A stretch of DNA of 37,060 nucleotides from Oscillospiraceae bacterium (lineage in GTDB: Bacteria > Bacillota > Clostridia > Oscillospirales > Oscillospiraceae), in the NCBI GenBank assembly GCA_017427645.1, contig JAFRSI010000165.1:1-37060 (forward strand), given 5' to 3'. Positions 1-7,799 of this stretch are shown here, piece by piece. How positions within the stretch are numbered: the stretch's first letter is position 1; each line of letters begins with the position of its first letter. The notes beneath the pieces are model-generated. The model did not search any database and was not told the DNA's origin. It saw nothing but the letters and a program-made list of their open reading frames with translations. The position numbers were made by a program, and so were the translations under genes.

Positions 1-549
1 GCCTACCGCTTCTTCTGCCTCCAGAGCCACTACCGCAAGAATCTGGTGTTCTCCTGGGAGAACCTGGACAACGCGGCGGCGGCCTACGGGAAGCTGGTGG
101 CCCGCCTGGCCACGGTGGATCCCAGGGACGGCGCTGTGGACGAGGCCGCGCTGGCCGAGCTGAAGGAGAAGTTCTCCAGAGCTATGGACAACGATCTGAA
201 TACCCCCAACGGCGTGACGGTACTCTACGACATCCTCAAGGCCAAGTGCAGCGGCGCCACCAAGTGGGCCGCCGTGGAGGCTGTGGACGAGGTGTTGGGA
301 TTGCAGCTGACCGAAAAGGCCGCTGCCCAGCGGGCCCAGCAGGCCAAGGCGGTCCCCGCTGCCGAGGGCTTCACCGTCATCAGCGAGAGCGGCGAGGAGG
401 ACCCGGAGATCGAGGCCCTTCTGCGCCGCCGCGCCGAGGCCAAGAAGGCGAAGAACTTTGCGGAGGCAGACCGCATCCGGGACGAGCTGAAGGCCCGGGG
501 TGTCGAGATCACCGACGTGGCCGGCGGCGTCCGCTGGAAGAGAGGATAA
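1..549 (+). CDS. cysS: cysteinyl-tRNA synthetase, C-terminal part (5' end outside window)
   Basis: Charges tRNA-Cys with cysteine in the cytoplasm. The open frame enters from base 1 without a start codon and gives 182 residues, against about 460-470 for the whole enzyme, so roughly the last 40% is here. The first residues ([15 protein letters not shown], then FSWENLDNA) match the conserved CysRS segment that opens the DALR-type helical anticodon-binding region. The tail [22 protein letters not shown] is the typical CysRS C-terminal helix. The catalytic HIGH and KMSKS motifs are upstream of the window. The gene ends with TAA at 547-549 and is followed by an AT-richer 200-bp gap holding the larC promoter. 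No strong terminator is visible directly after it. Confidence 0.95.
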   Translation, partial: AYRFFCLQSHYRKNLVFSWENLDNAAAAYGKLVARLATVDPRDGAVDEAALAELKEKFSRAMDNDLNTPNGVTVLYDILKAKCSGATKWAAVEAVDEVLGLQLTEKAAAQRAQQAKAVPAAEGFTVISESGEEDPEIEALLRRRAEAKKAKNFAEADRIRDELKARGVEITDVAGGVRWKRG

Positions 550-632
550 GGCGCTGAAACAATTTGCGGTAGATGTACAAGGAAAACAGGTGCTTGAAAG
601 CTTTTGACAGATACCCTCCCTTTTCTTGCTGT

Positions 633-661
633 TTGATGTTCCGAACCGTGTCGTTTAGAAT
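633..661 (+). promoter_or_regulatory. sigma-A-type promoter for larC operon
   Basis: TTGATG (633-638), a 17-base spacer and TAGAAT (656-661) sit in the AT-rich 202-bp gap between cysS and larC. The predicted transcript has about an 85-nt leader before the larC ATG at 752. Nothing else in 550-751 is clearly a gene. A TTGACA at 604-609 lacks a matching -10. Confidence 0.6.
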
Positions 662-751
662 AAACATACAAAAACAGGAGTTGTGTGGATCGCTTTTTGT
701 GATATCTGGGAATGCCCGGAAGCAGCACACGATGACAGACGGAGGTAAGGA

Positions 752-2002
752 ATGAGAACACTGTATTTTGACTGTGCCATGGGCGCCGCCGGCGACATGC
801 TGACGGCTGCGCTGCTGGAGCTGCTGCCCGATCCCGACGCCTTCGTGGAGAAGCTGAACGGGCTGGGACTGCCCGGCACGGAGTTCGTCCGGGAGGCCGC
901 CGTCAAGTGCGGCATCCGGGGCACGCACGTGGCCGTGCTGGTGAACGGGGAGGAGGAGCACGCGTTTTTCCACAGTCATCATCACCATCACGAGCATGAG
1001 CACGAGCATGAGCATGAGCATCACCACCATGACCAGGAGAACGGCCACGGACATGAGGGCCATCACCACAGCGGGATGCACGACGTGGAGCACATCGTGT
1101 CCCACCTGGCGGCTTCCCGGCAGGTGAAGGCAGACATGTTGGCGGTCTACGGGCTGATCGCCGGGGCGGAGAGCAAGGTCCACGGCGTGCCCGTTCCGGA
1201 TATCCACTTCCACGAGGTGGGGACGCTGGACGCCATCGCCGACGTGGCAGCCGTCTGTCTGCTGATGGAGGAGCTTGCGCCGGAACAGGTGCTGGCCTCG
1301 CCGGTCCACGTGGGCAGCGGGCAGGTGCGCTGCGCCCACGGGCTGCTGTCCGTGCCCACGCCGGCCACGGCGGAGCTGCTGCGGGGCGTTCCCATATACG
1401 GCGGCGAGATCCCGGGCGAGCTGTGTACCCCCACGGGGGCCGCCCTGCTGCGCCATTTTGTGAACAGCTTCGGCCCCATGCCCGCCATGCGGACGGAGGC
1501 CATCGGCTACGGTATGGGGAAGAAGGACTTTCCGGCGGCCAACTGCGTCCGGGCCCTGCTGGGCGATACCGATGAGCGGGGCGATACCGTGGTGGAGCTC
1601 TCCTGCAATCTGGACGATATGACGGCGGAGGACATCGCCTTCGCCGCGGAAGAGCTTTTGGCCGGCGGCGCGCTGGACGTCTACACCGTGCCTGTCGGCA
1701 TGAAGAAGGGCCGGCCCGGCACCATGCTGCGGGTCATGTGCGCCCCGGCGGACCGGGACCGGATGGCGGAGCTGCTGTTCCGCCACACCACCACCCTGGG
1801 CCTGCGGGAGGAGGAGATCCGCCGCCGGACCCTGGAGCGGCGGACGGAGGCCGTGGAAACGCCCCTGGGCGCCGTACGGGTGAAGCGGGCGTCGGGCGCC
1901 GGCGTGGACCGGCAGAAAATCGAATACGAGGACCTGGCCCGTCTGGCCAGGGAAAACGGCCTGAGTCTGGCGGAGATCCGCCGCCGGATCAGAGAGTCTT
2001 GA
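752..2002 (+). CDS. larC: LarC nickel insertion protein (nickel-pincer cofactor synthesis)
   Basis: LarC is the CTP-dependent nickel insertase that completes the nickel-pincer nucleotide cofactor used by lactate racemase and related LarA enzymes. The 416-residue protein opens with YFDCAMGAAGDM and carries the family signatures FHEVGTLDAI, CTPTGAALL and, in the second half, CNLDDMTAEDIAFAAEELL followed by VGMKKGRPGTMLRV. A His/Glu-rich insert spans about residues 74-112, as expected for a metal-handling protein. In Lactobacillus plantarum LarC needs a programmed frameshift to join two frames; here one uninterrupted frame covers both halves. The start at 752 is set by GGAGGTAAGGA at 741-751. 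larA, larB and larE are not in the window. The next gene is a His-rich metal sensor 15 bases downstream. Confidence 0.93.
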   Translation: MRTLYFDCAMGAAGDMLTAALLELLPDPDAFVEKLNGLGLPGTEFVREAAVKCGIRGTHVAVLVNGEEEHAFFHSHHHHHEHEHEHEHEHHHHDQENGHGHEGHHHSGMHDVEHIVSHLAASRQVKADMLAVYGLIAGAESKVHGVPVPDIHFHEVGTLDAIADVAAVCLLMEELAPEQVLASPVHVGSGQVRCAHGLLSVPTPATAELLRGVPIYGGEIPGELCTPTGAALLRHFVNSFGPMPAMRTEAIGYGMGKKDFPAANCVRALLGDTDERGDTVVELSCNLDDMTAEDIAFAAEELLAGGALDVYTVPVGMKKGRPGTMLRVMCAPADRDRMAELLFRHTTTLGLREEEIRRRTLERRTEAVETPLGAVRVKRASGAGVDRQKIEYEDLARLARENGLSLAEIRRRIRES

Positions 2003-2017
2003 AGGGAGGAGAACGCC

Positions 2018-2344
2018 GTGCACGAGCTGCTGCACGTCCATGAGCACGAGGAAGAACACGCGCACACCCATCCCCATACCCACAGCCATCAGCACACCCA
2101 GGCGGTGCTGAACCGCCTCTCCCGGGCCATCGGGCATCTGGAGTCGGTGAAGCGGATGGTGGAGGACGGCCGGGACTGCACGGAGGTGCTGATCCAGCTG
2201 GCCGCCGTGCGCTCGGCCCTGGGCTCCATCAGCCGGATCGTGCTGAAGGACCACATCGAGCACTGCGTGGTGGACGCCGTGGAGACCCACGACCAGGAGG
2301 CCATCGACGCCCTGAATCACGCCATCGATCACCTGTTCAAGTAA
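2018..2344 (+). CDS. CsoR/RcnR/InrS-family metal-sensing repressor with His-rich N-terminus
   Basis: A 108-residue all-helical regulator of the DUF156 family (CsoR, RcnR, FrmR, InrS), which binds DNA as a tetramer and releases it on metal or ligand binding. The GTG start at 2018 follows AAGGGAGGA overlapping the larC stop. Residues 2-26 contain ten histidines (for example HAHTHPHTHSHQH). The core LSRAIGHLESVKRMVEDGRDC is typical. Cys54, His79 and Cys83 have exactly the CsoR spacing (25 and 4). A histidine near residue 22 would complete the H-C-H-C pattern of the cyanobacterial nickel sensor InrS, which is why I favour nickel over copper. Position in the larC operon supports this, but the metal is inferred. 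Copper sensing remains possible from the C-H-C set alone. Confidence 0.85.
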   Translation: MHELLHVHEHEEEHAHTHPHTHSHQHTQAVLNRLSRAIGHLESVKRMVEDGRDCTEVLIQLAAVRSALGSISRIVLKDHIEHCVVDAVETHDQEAIDALNHAIDHLFK

Positions 2345-2374
2345 TCCATCTCCGTGACGGAAAGGAACTATACC

Positions 2375-3775
2375 ATGATTCGGAAGCAATTGGAGGAGTA
2401 TTTTCAGCAGCACCGGCAGGAGCTGGTGGAGGATATCTGCCGCCTGGTGCGGATCGACAGCGTAAAGGGCGCGCCCCAGCCCGGCATGCCCTTCGGACCG
2501 GGACCGGCGGCGGCCCTGGAGGAGGCTCTGACCATGGCCCGCGGCATGGGCTTTGCCGTCCGCAGCTGGGACGGCTACGTGGGCACCGCCGACTACGGCG
2601 ACGGCCCGCGGCAGCTGGACATCCTGGCCCACCTGGACGTGGTGCCGGTGGGCGACGACTGGACGGTCACCGCGCCCTTTGCGCCCGTGGTGCAGGACGG
2701 CCTGCTCTACGGCCGCGGCTCGGCGGACGACAAGGGCCCGGCGGTGGCGGCGCTGTACGCCATGCGGGCGGTGAAGGAGTTGGGCATCCCCCTGCGCAAG
2801 AGCGTCCGGCTGATCCTGGGCACGGACGAGGAGAGCGGCAGCGCGGATATCGCCCACTACTATCAGCACCAGGAGGAGGCCCCCATGACCTTTTCCCCGG
2901 ACGCGGATTTCCCGGTCATCAACATCGAGAAGGGCCGGGCTCACGGCGTGTTCACCGCCTCCTGGGAGGAGAGCGGCGCCCTGCCCCGGATCGTCAGCTT
3001 CCACGCCGGCACCCGGGCCAACGTGGTGCCCGGCACCGCGGAGGCGGTGGTGGCCGGCCTGACGGCCCGGGAGGTGGAGGAGGCGGCGAAGAGCGTGGAC
3101 GCCCGGACGGGGATCACGTTTTCCCTGATCGACGGCGAGAACGGACTGACTGTCGCCGCCCAGGGCGAGAGCGCCCACGGCTCGATGCCCATGGACGGCC
3201 GCAACGCGCTGACGGGTCTGCTGACCCTGCTGGCCGAGCTGCCTCTGGCCGAAGACGGCGCCTCGGAGCGCATCCGCGCGCTGAACGAGCTGTTTCCCCA
3301 CGGCGACTGGCGGGGCATGGCGGCCGGTGTGGATCGGCATGACGAGGCCTCCGGCGATACCACCCTGGCCTGCACCGTCCTCCATCTGGAGAACGGCGCC
3401 CTGCGGGGCGAGTTCGACGGCCGGACGGCCATCGGCGCCAACCAGGAAAACACCTGCGACGTGCTGATCGCCGCCATGGCGGCGCGGGGGATGGCGCTGG
3501 AATGCCGCCACCGCCCGGAGCACGTGGTGCCGGCGGAGGCGCCCATCGTCCGGGAACTGCTGAAGTGCTACGAGGAGTACACCGGCCAGAAGGGCGAGCC
3601 CCTGGCCATCGGCGGCGGCACCTACGTCCACAACCTGAAAAACGGCGTGGCCTTCGGCTGCGCCATGCCCGGCGTGGATAACCGGATGCACGGGGCCGAC
3701 GAATTCGCCGTGGTGGACGACCTGGTGCTCAGCGCCCAGATGTTCGCCCAGGCCATCGTGGACCTGTGTCAGTGA
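2375..3775 (+). CDS. pepV: PepV-type M20 dipeptidase
   Basis: A cytoplasmic two-metal dipeptidase of the M20 family (PepV/Sapep), cleaving dipeptides, including Xaa-His or beta-Ala types in characterised members. The 466-residue length fits PepV. Visible metal and catalytic residues are His86 and Asp88 (AHLDVVPVGDDW), Asp118 (GRGSADDKGP) and Glu152-Glu153 (TDEESGS), each one position off the numbering of L. delbrueckii PepV. A late histidine occurs in NRMHGADE. I chose ATG 2375 over an upstream in-frame GTG at 2354 because GGAAAGGA (2359-2366) lies 8 bases before 2375 and within the longer frame. It is third in the larC operon, 30 bases after the sensor gene. Confidence 0.9.
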   Translation: MIRKQLEEYFQQHRQELVEDICRLVRIDSVKGAPQPGMPFGPGPAAALEEALTMARGMGFAVRSWDGYVGTADYGDGPRQLDILAHLDVVPVGDDWTVTAPFAPVVQDGLLYGRGSADDKGPAVAALYAMRAVKELGIPLRKSVRLILGTDEESGSADIAHYYQHQEEAPMTFSPDADFPVINIEKGRAHGVFTASWEESGALPRIVSFHAGTRANVVPGTAEAVVAGLTAREVEEAAKSVDARTGITFSLIDGENGLTVAAQGESAHGSMPMDGRNALTGLLTLLAELPLAEDGASERIRALNELFPHGDWRGMAAGVDRHDEASGDTTLACTVLHLENGALRGEFDGRTAIGANQENTCDVLIAAMAARGMALECRHRPEHVVPAEAPIVRELLKCYEEYTGQKGEPLAIGGGTYVHNLKNGVAFGCAMPGVDNRMHGADEFAVVDDLVLSAQMFAQAIVDLCQ

Positions 3776-3790
3776 GAAAGGAGTATCGCC

Positions 3791-4276
3791 ATGCAGGATT
3801 TATCCGTAGAAGCCTTTTCCCAGTTCAATAAGAAGTGGGCGCTGGTATGCGCCGGGACCCCGGAGTGCCACAACGCCATGACCGTCAGCTGGGGCGGTCT
3901 GGGGACGCTGTGGAGCAAGCCGGTAGCCACGGTTTACGTCAAGCCCGTGCGCTACACGTATCAGTTCATGGAGAAGAACGAGTACTTCACCGTCAGCTTC
4001 TATCCCGAGGAGTGGCGCAGGGCCCTGTCCGTCATGGGCACCACCTCCGGACGGTACGGCGACAAGGACGCCGTCGCAGGACTGACGCCTGTGCCGGCGG
4101 GGGAGAGCACCACCTACGCCCAGGCGGAGGTCACGCTGCTGTGCCGGAAGATCTATCGGCAGGATCTGGAGCTTTCGCAGATCCCCGCCGACGTCGTGAA
4201 GACCTACTATGAGACGGAGGCGCCTCACCGCATGTACATCGGCGAGGTCGTAGACGTGATCAAGCCGGAAGAATGA
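3791..4276 (+). CDS. flavin reductase-like protein (FMN-binding split barrel)
   Basis: A 161-residue protein of the flavin-reductase-like split-barrel family, expected to bind FMN and act in flavin or small-molecule reduction in the cytoplasm. Family-like features are the early CHNAMTVSWGGLG segment, then KPVATVYVKPVRYTYQFMEKN and FTVSFYPEEWRRALSVMGTTSGR, which resemble the phosphate- and isoalloxazine-binding loops of this fold. GAAAGGAG at 3775-3782 precedes the ATG at 3791, 15 bases after pepV, so it is the last gene of the larC operon. The substrate cannot be told. A clear terminator follows. Confidence 0.8.
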   Translation: MQDLSVEAFSQFNKKWALVCAGTPECHNAMTVSWGGLGTLWSKPVATVYVKPVRYTYQFMEKNEYFTVSFYPEEWRRALSVMGTTSGRYGDKDAVAGLTPVPAGESTTYAQAEVTLLCRKIYRQDLELSQIPADVVKTYYETEAPHRMYIGEVVDVIKPEE

Positions 4277-4284
4277 TCGCCTGA

Positions 4285-4325
4285 AACCCGCTGTGCCGCA
4301 AGGCACGGCGGGTTCAAATATTTTG
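4285..4325 (+). terminator. intrinsic terminator after flavin reductase gene
   Basis: A 13-bp stem (4285-4297 with 4302-4314, one G-U pair) closes on a GCAA tetraloop and is followed by CAAATATTTTG, a weak U tract. It ends the larC operon just before the importer promoter. Confidence 0.75.
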
Positions 4326-4326
4326 C

Positions 4327-4355
4327 TTGCGTTTTAACGAGGGATAGTGTATAAT
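4327..4355 (+). promoter_or_regulatory. sigma-A-type promoter for the ABC importer operon
   Basis: TTGCGT (4327-4332), 17-base spacer, perfect TATAAT (4350-4355). It lies directly after the upstream terminator and drives the substrate-binding protein gene with a leader of about 100 nt. Confidence 0.75.
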
Positions 4356-4462
4356 ACGCCCGGCTTGAAAACTGAATACCGGACCAAAGTTTTCTCGCAA
4401 AACCGGGCGCCGAAGGCGCCTCACATTGACCCGGAAACGGGCAGTGATGAAAGGAGAAAAAC
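4356..4462 (+). promoter_or_regulatory. structured 5' leader of the importer operon
   Basis: Two inverted repeats lie in the roughly 107-nt leader: GAAAACT/AGTTTTC (4367-4373 with 4388-4394, 14-nt loop) and GGCGCC-gaa-GGCGCC (4406-4411 with 4415-4420). Neither is followed by a U tract, so this is not a simple terminator. It resembles no riboswitch class I can recognise. The ribosome-binding site AAAGGAG is at 4450-4455. Confidence 0.35.
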
Positions 4463-5974
4463 ATGAAAAAGAGAATTTTGGCAGTGATCCTTCTTCTGGG
4501 TATGCTAACGACCCTGCTGGCCGCGTGCGGCAGCAAGGGAGCGAACCCGGAAAAACGAAGGGAGGCCAACGAGATCGTCATTGGCATCCCCCAGGACTTT
4601 GACAGTCTTGACCCCGATCATATGACGGCGGCAGGAACCAAGGAAGTCATGTTCAACGTATACGAGGGGCTGGTGAAGCCCACTTCCGACGGAAATATCG
4701 TTCCTGCAGTCGCATCCGACGTCAACGTTTCGAGCGACGGCCTGACCTACACCTTTACGCTGCGTCAGGGCGTCAAGTTCCACAACGGCGACACGGTGGA
4801 CATGCAGGACGTTTTGTTTTCTCTCAAGCGCCGCATGAGCGAGGATGACGCCGCGGCCCATCTGGCCGCGCTGGACATCATCGCCGACGTGAATGGCCAG
4901 GGCGACACCCTGACCATCACCCTCAGCGAGCCCAGCGGCGAGTTCCTGGCCTACATGATGAACGTCTTTATCATCCCCGCCGAATATGAGGAGTCAGCCG
5001 TCTCCATGGGCACCGGCCCCTTCAAGGTGGTTTCTCACACCGCCCAGGACAGCCTGGTGCTGGAGCGGTTTGACGACTACTGGGGCACCGCCGCCAAGGT
5101 GGCCAAGGTGACCTGCAAGATCATCGAGAAGGCGGACGCCCTGGTCCGCGGTCTGCAGAGCGGCGCTCTGGACATGGTCTCCCACATGACCTATGCGCAG
5201 ACCTCCCAGCTCAAGAAGGAGAGCTTCCACGTGGAGGAGGGCAGCATGAATCTGGTGCAGGCCCTGTACCTGAACAACTCCGTCAAGCCCTTTGACGACG
5301 TGCGCGTCCGTCAGGCCCTGTGCTATGCCATCGACAAGCAGGGCATCATCGATCTGGCCTTCGACGGCTACGGCACGCCCCTGGGCACCTCCATGTTCCC
5401 CTCCTTTGCCAAGTATTACGACGCCAGCCTCACCGACTACTATCCCCACAACGAGGACAAGGCCAGGGAGCTGCTGAAAGAAGCGGGCTATCCCAACGGC
5501 TTTGAGATGACCATCACCGTTCCCTCCAACTATCAGCCCCACGTGGACACCGCCCAGGTGATCGTCGAGCAGTTGAAGAAGGTGGGCGTCACGGCCACCA
5601 TCCTGCCCGTCGAGTGGAACAGCTGGCTCAGCGACGTGTACGGCAAGAGCGAGTTCCAAAGCACCATCACCGGCCTGACCAGCGACAACATGACCGCCCG
5701 CAAGCTGCTGGAGCGCTTCAACACCAAGGCCGGCAACAACTTCACCAAATATAACAACAGCGACTACGACGAGCTGTATGCCCAGGCCGTGTCCTGCACG
5801 GACGACGCCCGGCAGGTGGAGCTCTATCAGCAGATGGAGCGCAACCTGACGGAGAACGCCGCCAACGTCTATATCCAGGATATGGCGGATCTGGTGGCCC
5901 TGCGCGCCGGACTGGAGGGCCTGACCTTCTATCCGCTGTACGCGGTGGATCTGTCCACCCTGTACTGGGGCTAA
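4463..5974 (+). CDS. ABC importer substrate-binding lipoprotein, SBP family 5 (peptide/nickel type)
   Basis: The extracytoplasmic receptor of a peptide/nickel/opine-type ABC importer, anchored as a lipoprotein. The signal peptide MKKRILAVILLLGMLTTLLAAC ends in the lipobox LLAAC with Cys22 as lipidation site. After it come the family-5 features EIVIGIPQDFDSLDPDH, VMFNVYEGLVKP, LTYTFTLRQGVKFHNGD and a C-terminal Asn/Tyr-rich segment. At 503 residues it is a normal length for the family (NikA is about 520, OppA about 540). The four following genes are its permeases and ATPases. Flanking pepV and pepT argue for peptide uptake; the nearby LarC and the nickel-type size of the transporter argue for nickel chelates. 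The sequence alone does not decide. Confidence 0.9.
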   Translation: MKKRILAVILLLGMLTTLLAACGSKGANPEKRREANEIVIGIPQDFDSLDPDHMTAAGTKEVMFNVYEGLVKPTSDGNIVPAVASDVNVSSDGLTYTFTLRQGVKFHNGDTVDMQDVLFSLKRRMSEDDAAAHLAALDIIADVNGQGDTLTITLSEPSGEFLAYMMNVFIIPAEYEESAVSMGTGPFKVVSHTAQDSLVLERFDDYWGTAAKVAKVTCKIIEKADALVRGLQSGALDMVSHMTYAQTSQLKKESFHVEEGSMNLVQALYLNNSVKPFDDVRVRQALCYAIDKQGIIDLAFDGYGTPLGTSMFPSFAKYYDASLTDYYPHNEDKARELLKEAGYPNGFEMTITVPSNYQPHVDTAQVIVEQLKKVGVTATILPVEWNSWLSDVYGKSEFQSTITGLTSDNMTARKLLERFNTKAGNNFTKYNNSDYDELYAQAVSCTDDARQVELYQQMERNLTENAANVYIQDMADLVALRAGLEGLTFYPLYAVDLSTLYWG

Positions 5975-5990
5975 AAAGCAAATGTGAGAA

Positions 5991-6018
5991 GGGCAGGGGC
6001 CCAGGCCCCTGCTCTTTT
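5991..6018 (+). terminator. intercistronic hairpin between receptor and permease genes (partial terminator)
   Basis: GGGCAGGGGC pairs with GCCCCTGCTC (5991-6000 with 6005-6014, one G-U pair, 4-nt loop), followed by TTTT. It lies between the receptor gene and dppB-like gene of one operon, so it probably reduces rather than stops transcription and protects the receptor mRNA, giving excess receptor over membrane parts. Confidence 0.6.
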
Positions 6019-6039
6019 CGGTATGGGAGGAAAGCGCCC

Positions 6040-6990
6040 GTGAAATATGCGCTCAAACGAATTCTGATGCTGCTGGTGACGATGCTGATCGTATCGTTTC
6101 TGACCTTCGCGGCCTTTGCGTTGATCTCCGGCGATCCGGCGGAGGCCATGCTGGGCACGGAGGCCACGCCGGAGCAGCTGGCCGCCCTGCGCCATGAGCT
6201 GGGGCTGGACCGCCCGTTCCTGACCCGCTATATCGCCTGGCTGGCCGGCTTCTTCACCGGCGATCTGGGCACCTCCATCCGCTACCGCCAGCCGGTCTGG
6301 GAGCTGATCGCCCCCAAGCTGGAGGTGACGCTGTGTCTGTGCCTGGTGAGCTTCGTCATCATCACCGCCGTGTCCATTCCCCTGGCCATATGGTCCTATC
6401 GCTGGGTGGGCGGCGCCTTCGACTGGCTGCGTACGGCCTTCAACCAACTGTGCATGGCGGTGCCGCCCTTCTTCACCGGCATCCTCATATCCTGGCTGTT
6501 CGGCATCCTGCTGCGGCTGTTCGTGCCCGGGGATTTCCCCGGCCTGCACGCGAATTTCGGCCGGGCGCTGGTGCACCTGTTCTTTGCGGCGGTGTGCCTG
6601 TGCATCCCCCGCTGCGCCATGACGGTGCGCATGATGCGCAGCACCGTCATCGGCGAGATGCAGAAGGCCTACGTCCGTACGGCCATCTCCCGGGGCAACG
6701 ACCGCCGCGCCGTGCTGACGCGCCACGTGCTGAAAAACTCCCTCACCGCCACGGTGACCTTCCTGGGGCAGACCATGGCGGAGCTGGTGGGCGGCAGTGT
6801 GGTGGTGGAGCAGGTGTTCGGCATCCCCGGCCTGGGGCGGCTGCTGGTGGCCTCCATCTCCACCCGGGACTACCCGGTGGTGCAGACGGTCGTGGTGATC
6901 CTGGCGTTCTGGGTGGTGCTGGCGGGTACGCTGGCGGACCTGATCAATCAGCGGATCGACCCGCGGCTGCGGCTGGGAGGTGACGCGTGA
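6040..6990 (+). CDS. ABC importer permease 1 (DppB/NikB family)
   Basis: First membrane subunit of the importer. The 316-residue protein has an N-terminal membrane segment (KRILMLLVTMLIVSFLTFAAF) typical of DppB/OppB/NikB, the periplasmic-loop segment with LGLDRPFLTRYIAWLAGFFTGDLGTS shape, several further membrane spans and the EAA-like coupling region near YVRTAISRGNDRRAVLTRHV. NikB of E. coli has about 314 residues and DppB about 339. The GTG start at 6040 follows GGGAGG at 6025-6030. The stop overlaps the next start as TGATG, so translation is coupled. Confidence 0.92.
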   Translation: MKYALKRILMLLVTMLIVSFLTFAAFALISGDPAEAMLGTEATPEQLAALRHELGLDRPFLTRYIAWLAGFFTGDLGTSIRYRQPVWELIAPKLEVTLCLCLVSFVIITAVSIPLAIWSYRWVGGAFDWLRTAFNQLCMAVPPFFTGILISWLFGILLRLFVPGDFPGLHANFGRALVHLFFAAVCLCIPRCAMTVRMMRSTVIGEMQKAYVRTAISRGNDRRAVLTRHVLKNSLTATVTFLGQTMAELVGGSVVVEQVFGIPGLGRLLVASISTRDYPVVQTVVVILAFWVVLAGTLADLINQRIDPRLRLGGDA

Positions 6991-7799
6991 TGAAAAAACG
7001 GATCAACGGCTATCTGCTGGCCGGGCTTATCATCACCGGCATCCTGCTGCTGATGACCCTGGTGGGCGTCTTCTATACGCCCTGCGACCCCAACGCCATG
7101 TCCATGGGTGAGAAGTTCCTCTCTCCCCGGGCGGCCCATCTCTTCGGCACAGACAACTTCGGCCGGGATATTTTCAGCCGCGTGCTCAAGGGCAGCGGCA
7201 CCACCCTGGCCATCGCCCTGGCCACCGTGGCCATCGGCGCGGTGGCGGGCACGCTGGTCGGCGCGGCCACCGGCTATTTCGGCGGAATCGTGGACGACAC
7301 CCTCATGCGGCTCAACGACGCGCTGACCGCTTTCCCCAGCATCCTGCTGGCCCTGCTGGTCATCAGTATCGTGGGTCCCGGCAAGTACAACGTGGTGCTG
7401 GCCCTGGGCATCGTGTTCATTCCCAGCTTTGCCCGCGTGACCCGCACCGCCTTTGCCGGGCTGCGGGACGTGAACTATATCACCAGCGCCCGCCTGATGG
7501 GGGCGTCCCATTTCCGGATCATGGCGGCGCATATGCTGCCCAACACCCTGCGTGTCCTGCTGCCCGCCATCACCATCGGCTTCAACAACGCCGTGCTGGC
7601 GGAGGCCAGCATGAGCTTCCTGGGCATCGGCGTCACCCCGCCGGACGCCTCCCTGGGCTATATGCTCTCGGAGGCCCAGGGGATGTTCTCCCGGGCGCCC
7701 TGGTACGCCCTGTGCACCGGCGGCGTCATCGCCCTGCTGGTGTTCGGCGCCGGACTCATCGGCGAGGGCCTGCAGAAGATCGACAGGGAGGTGGCGTGA
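6990..7799 (+). CDS. ABC importer permease 2 (DppC/NikC family)
   Basis: Second membrane subunit pairing with the preceding permease. It has one N-terminal span, then the family segment LFGTDNFGRDIFSRVLKGSGTTLAIALAT, and the coupling motif ITSARLMGASHFRIMAAHMLPN, ending in the usual permease-2 pattern SMSFLGIGVTPPDASLGYMLSEAQ. The 269 residues are close to NikC (about 277) and shorter than most DppC. I chose ATG 6990 (TGATG overlap) rather than the GTG one codon earlier at 6987; GGGAGGTGA at 6975-6983 fits either. Its own stop again overlaps the next start. Confidence 0.92.
   Translation: MKKRINGYLLAGLIITGILLLMTLVGVFYTPCDPNAMSMGEKFLSPRAAHLFGTDNFGRDIFSRVLKGSGTTLAIALATVAIGAVAGTLVGAATGYFGGIVDDTLMRLNDALTAFPSILLALLVISIVGPGKYNVVLALGIVFIPSFARVTRTAFAGLRDVNYITSARLMGASHFRIMAAHMLPNTLRVLLPAITIGFNNAVLAEASMSFLGIGVTPPDASLGYMLSEAQGMFSRAPWYALCTGGVIALLVFGAGLIGEGLQKIDREVA

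Noticed and set aside
604-609. Perfect -35 hexamer TTGACA upstream of larC
   Set aside because: No acceptable -10 lies 16-18 bases downstream; the 633-661 promoter is better.
611-719. Possible operators for the CsoR/InrS-like sensor (ATACCCTCCC at 611-620; CTGGG-aatg-CCCGG at 706-719)
   Set aside because: The first has no second half-site and the second is short, imperfect and lies in the transcribed leader. Neither is convincing without comparison.
752-2002. Programmed frameshift in larC as in Lactobacillus plantarum
   Set aside because: One continuous frame contains both the N- and C-terminal LarC signatures, so no frameshift is needed.
509-3691. Very long open frame antisense to larC, the sensor gene and pepV
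   Set aside because: It mirrors codon-biased GC-rich genes on the + strand, has low-complexity His/Ala/Gly/Arg composition and no recognisable domain. The + strand genes are certain.
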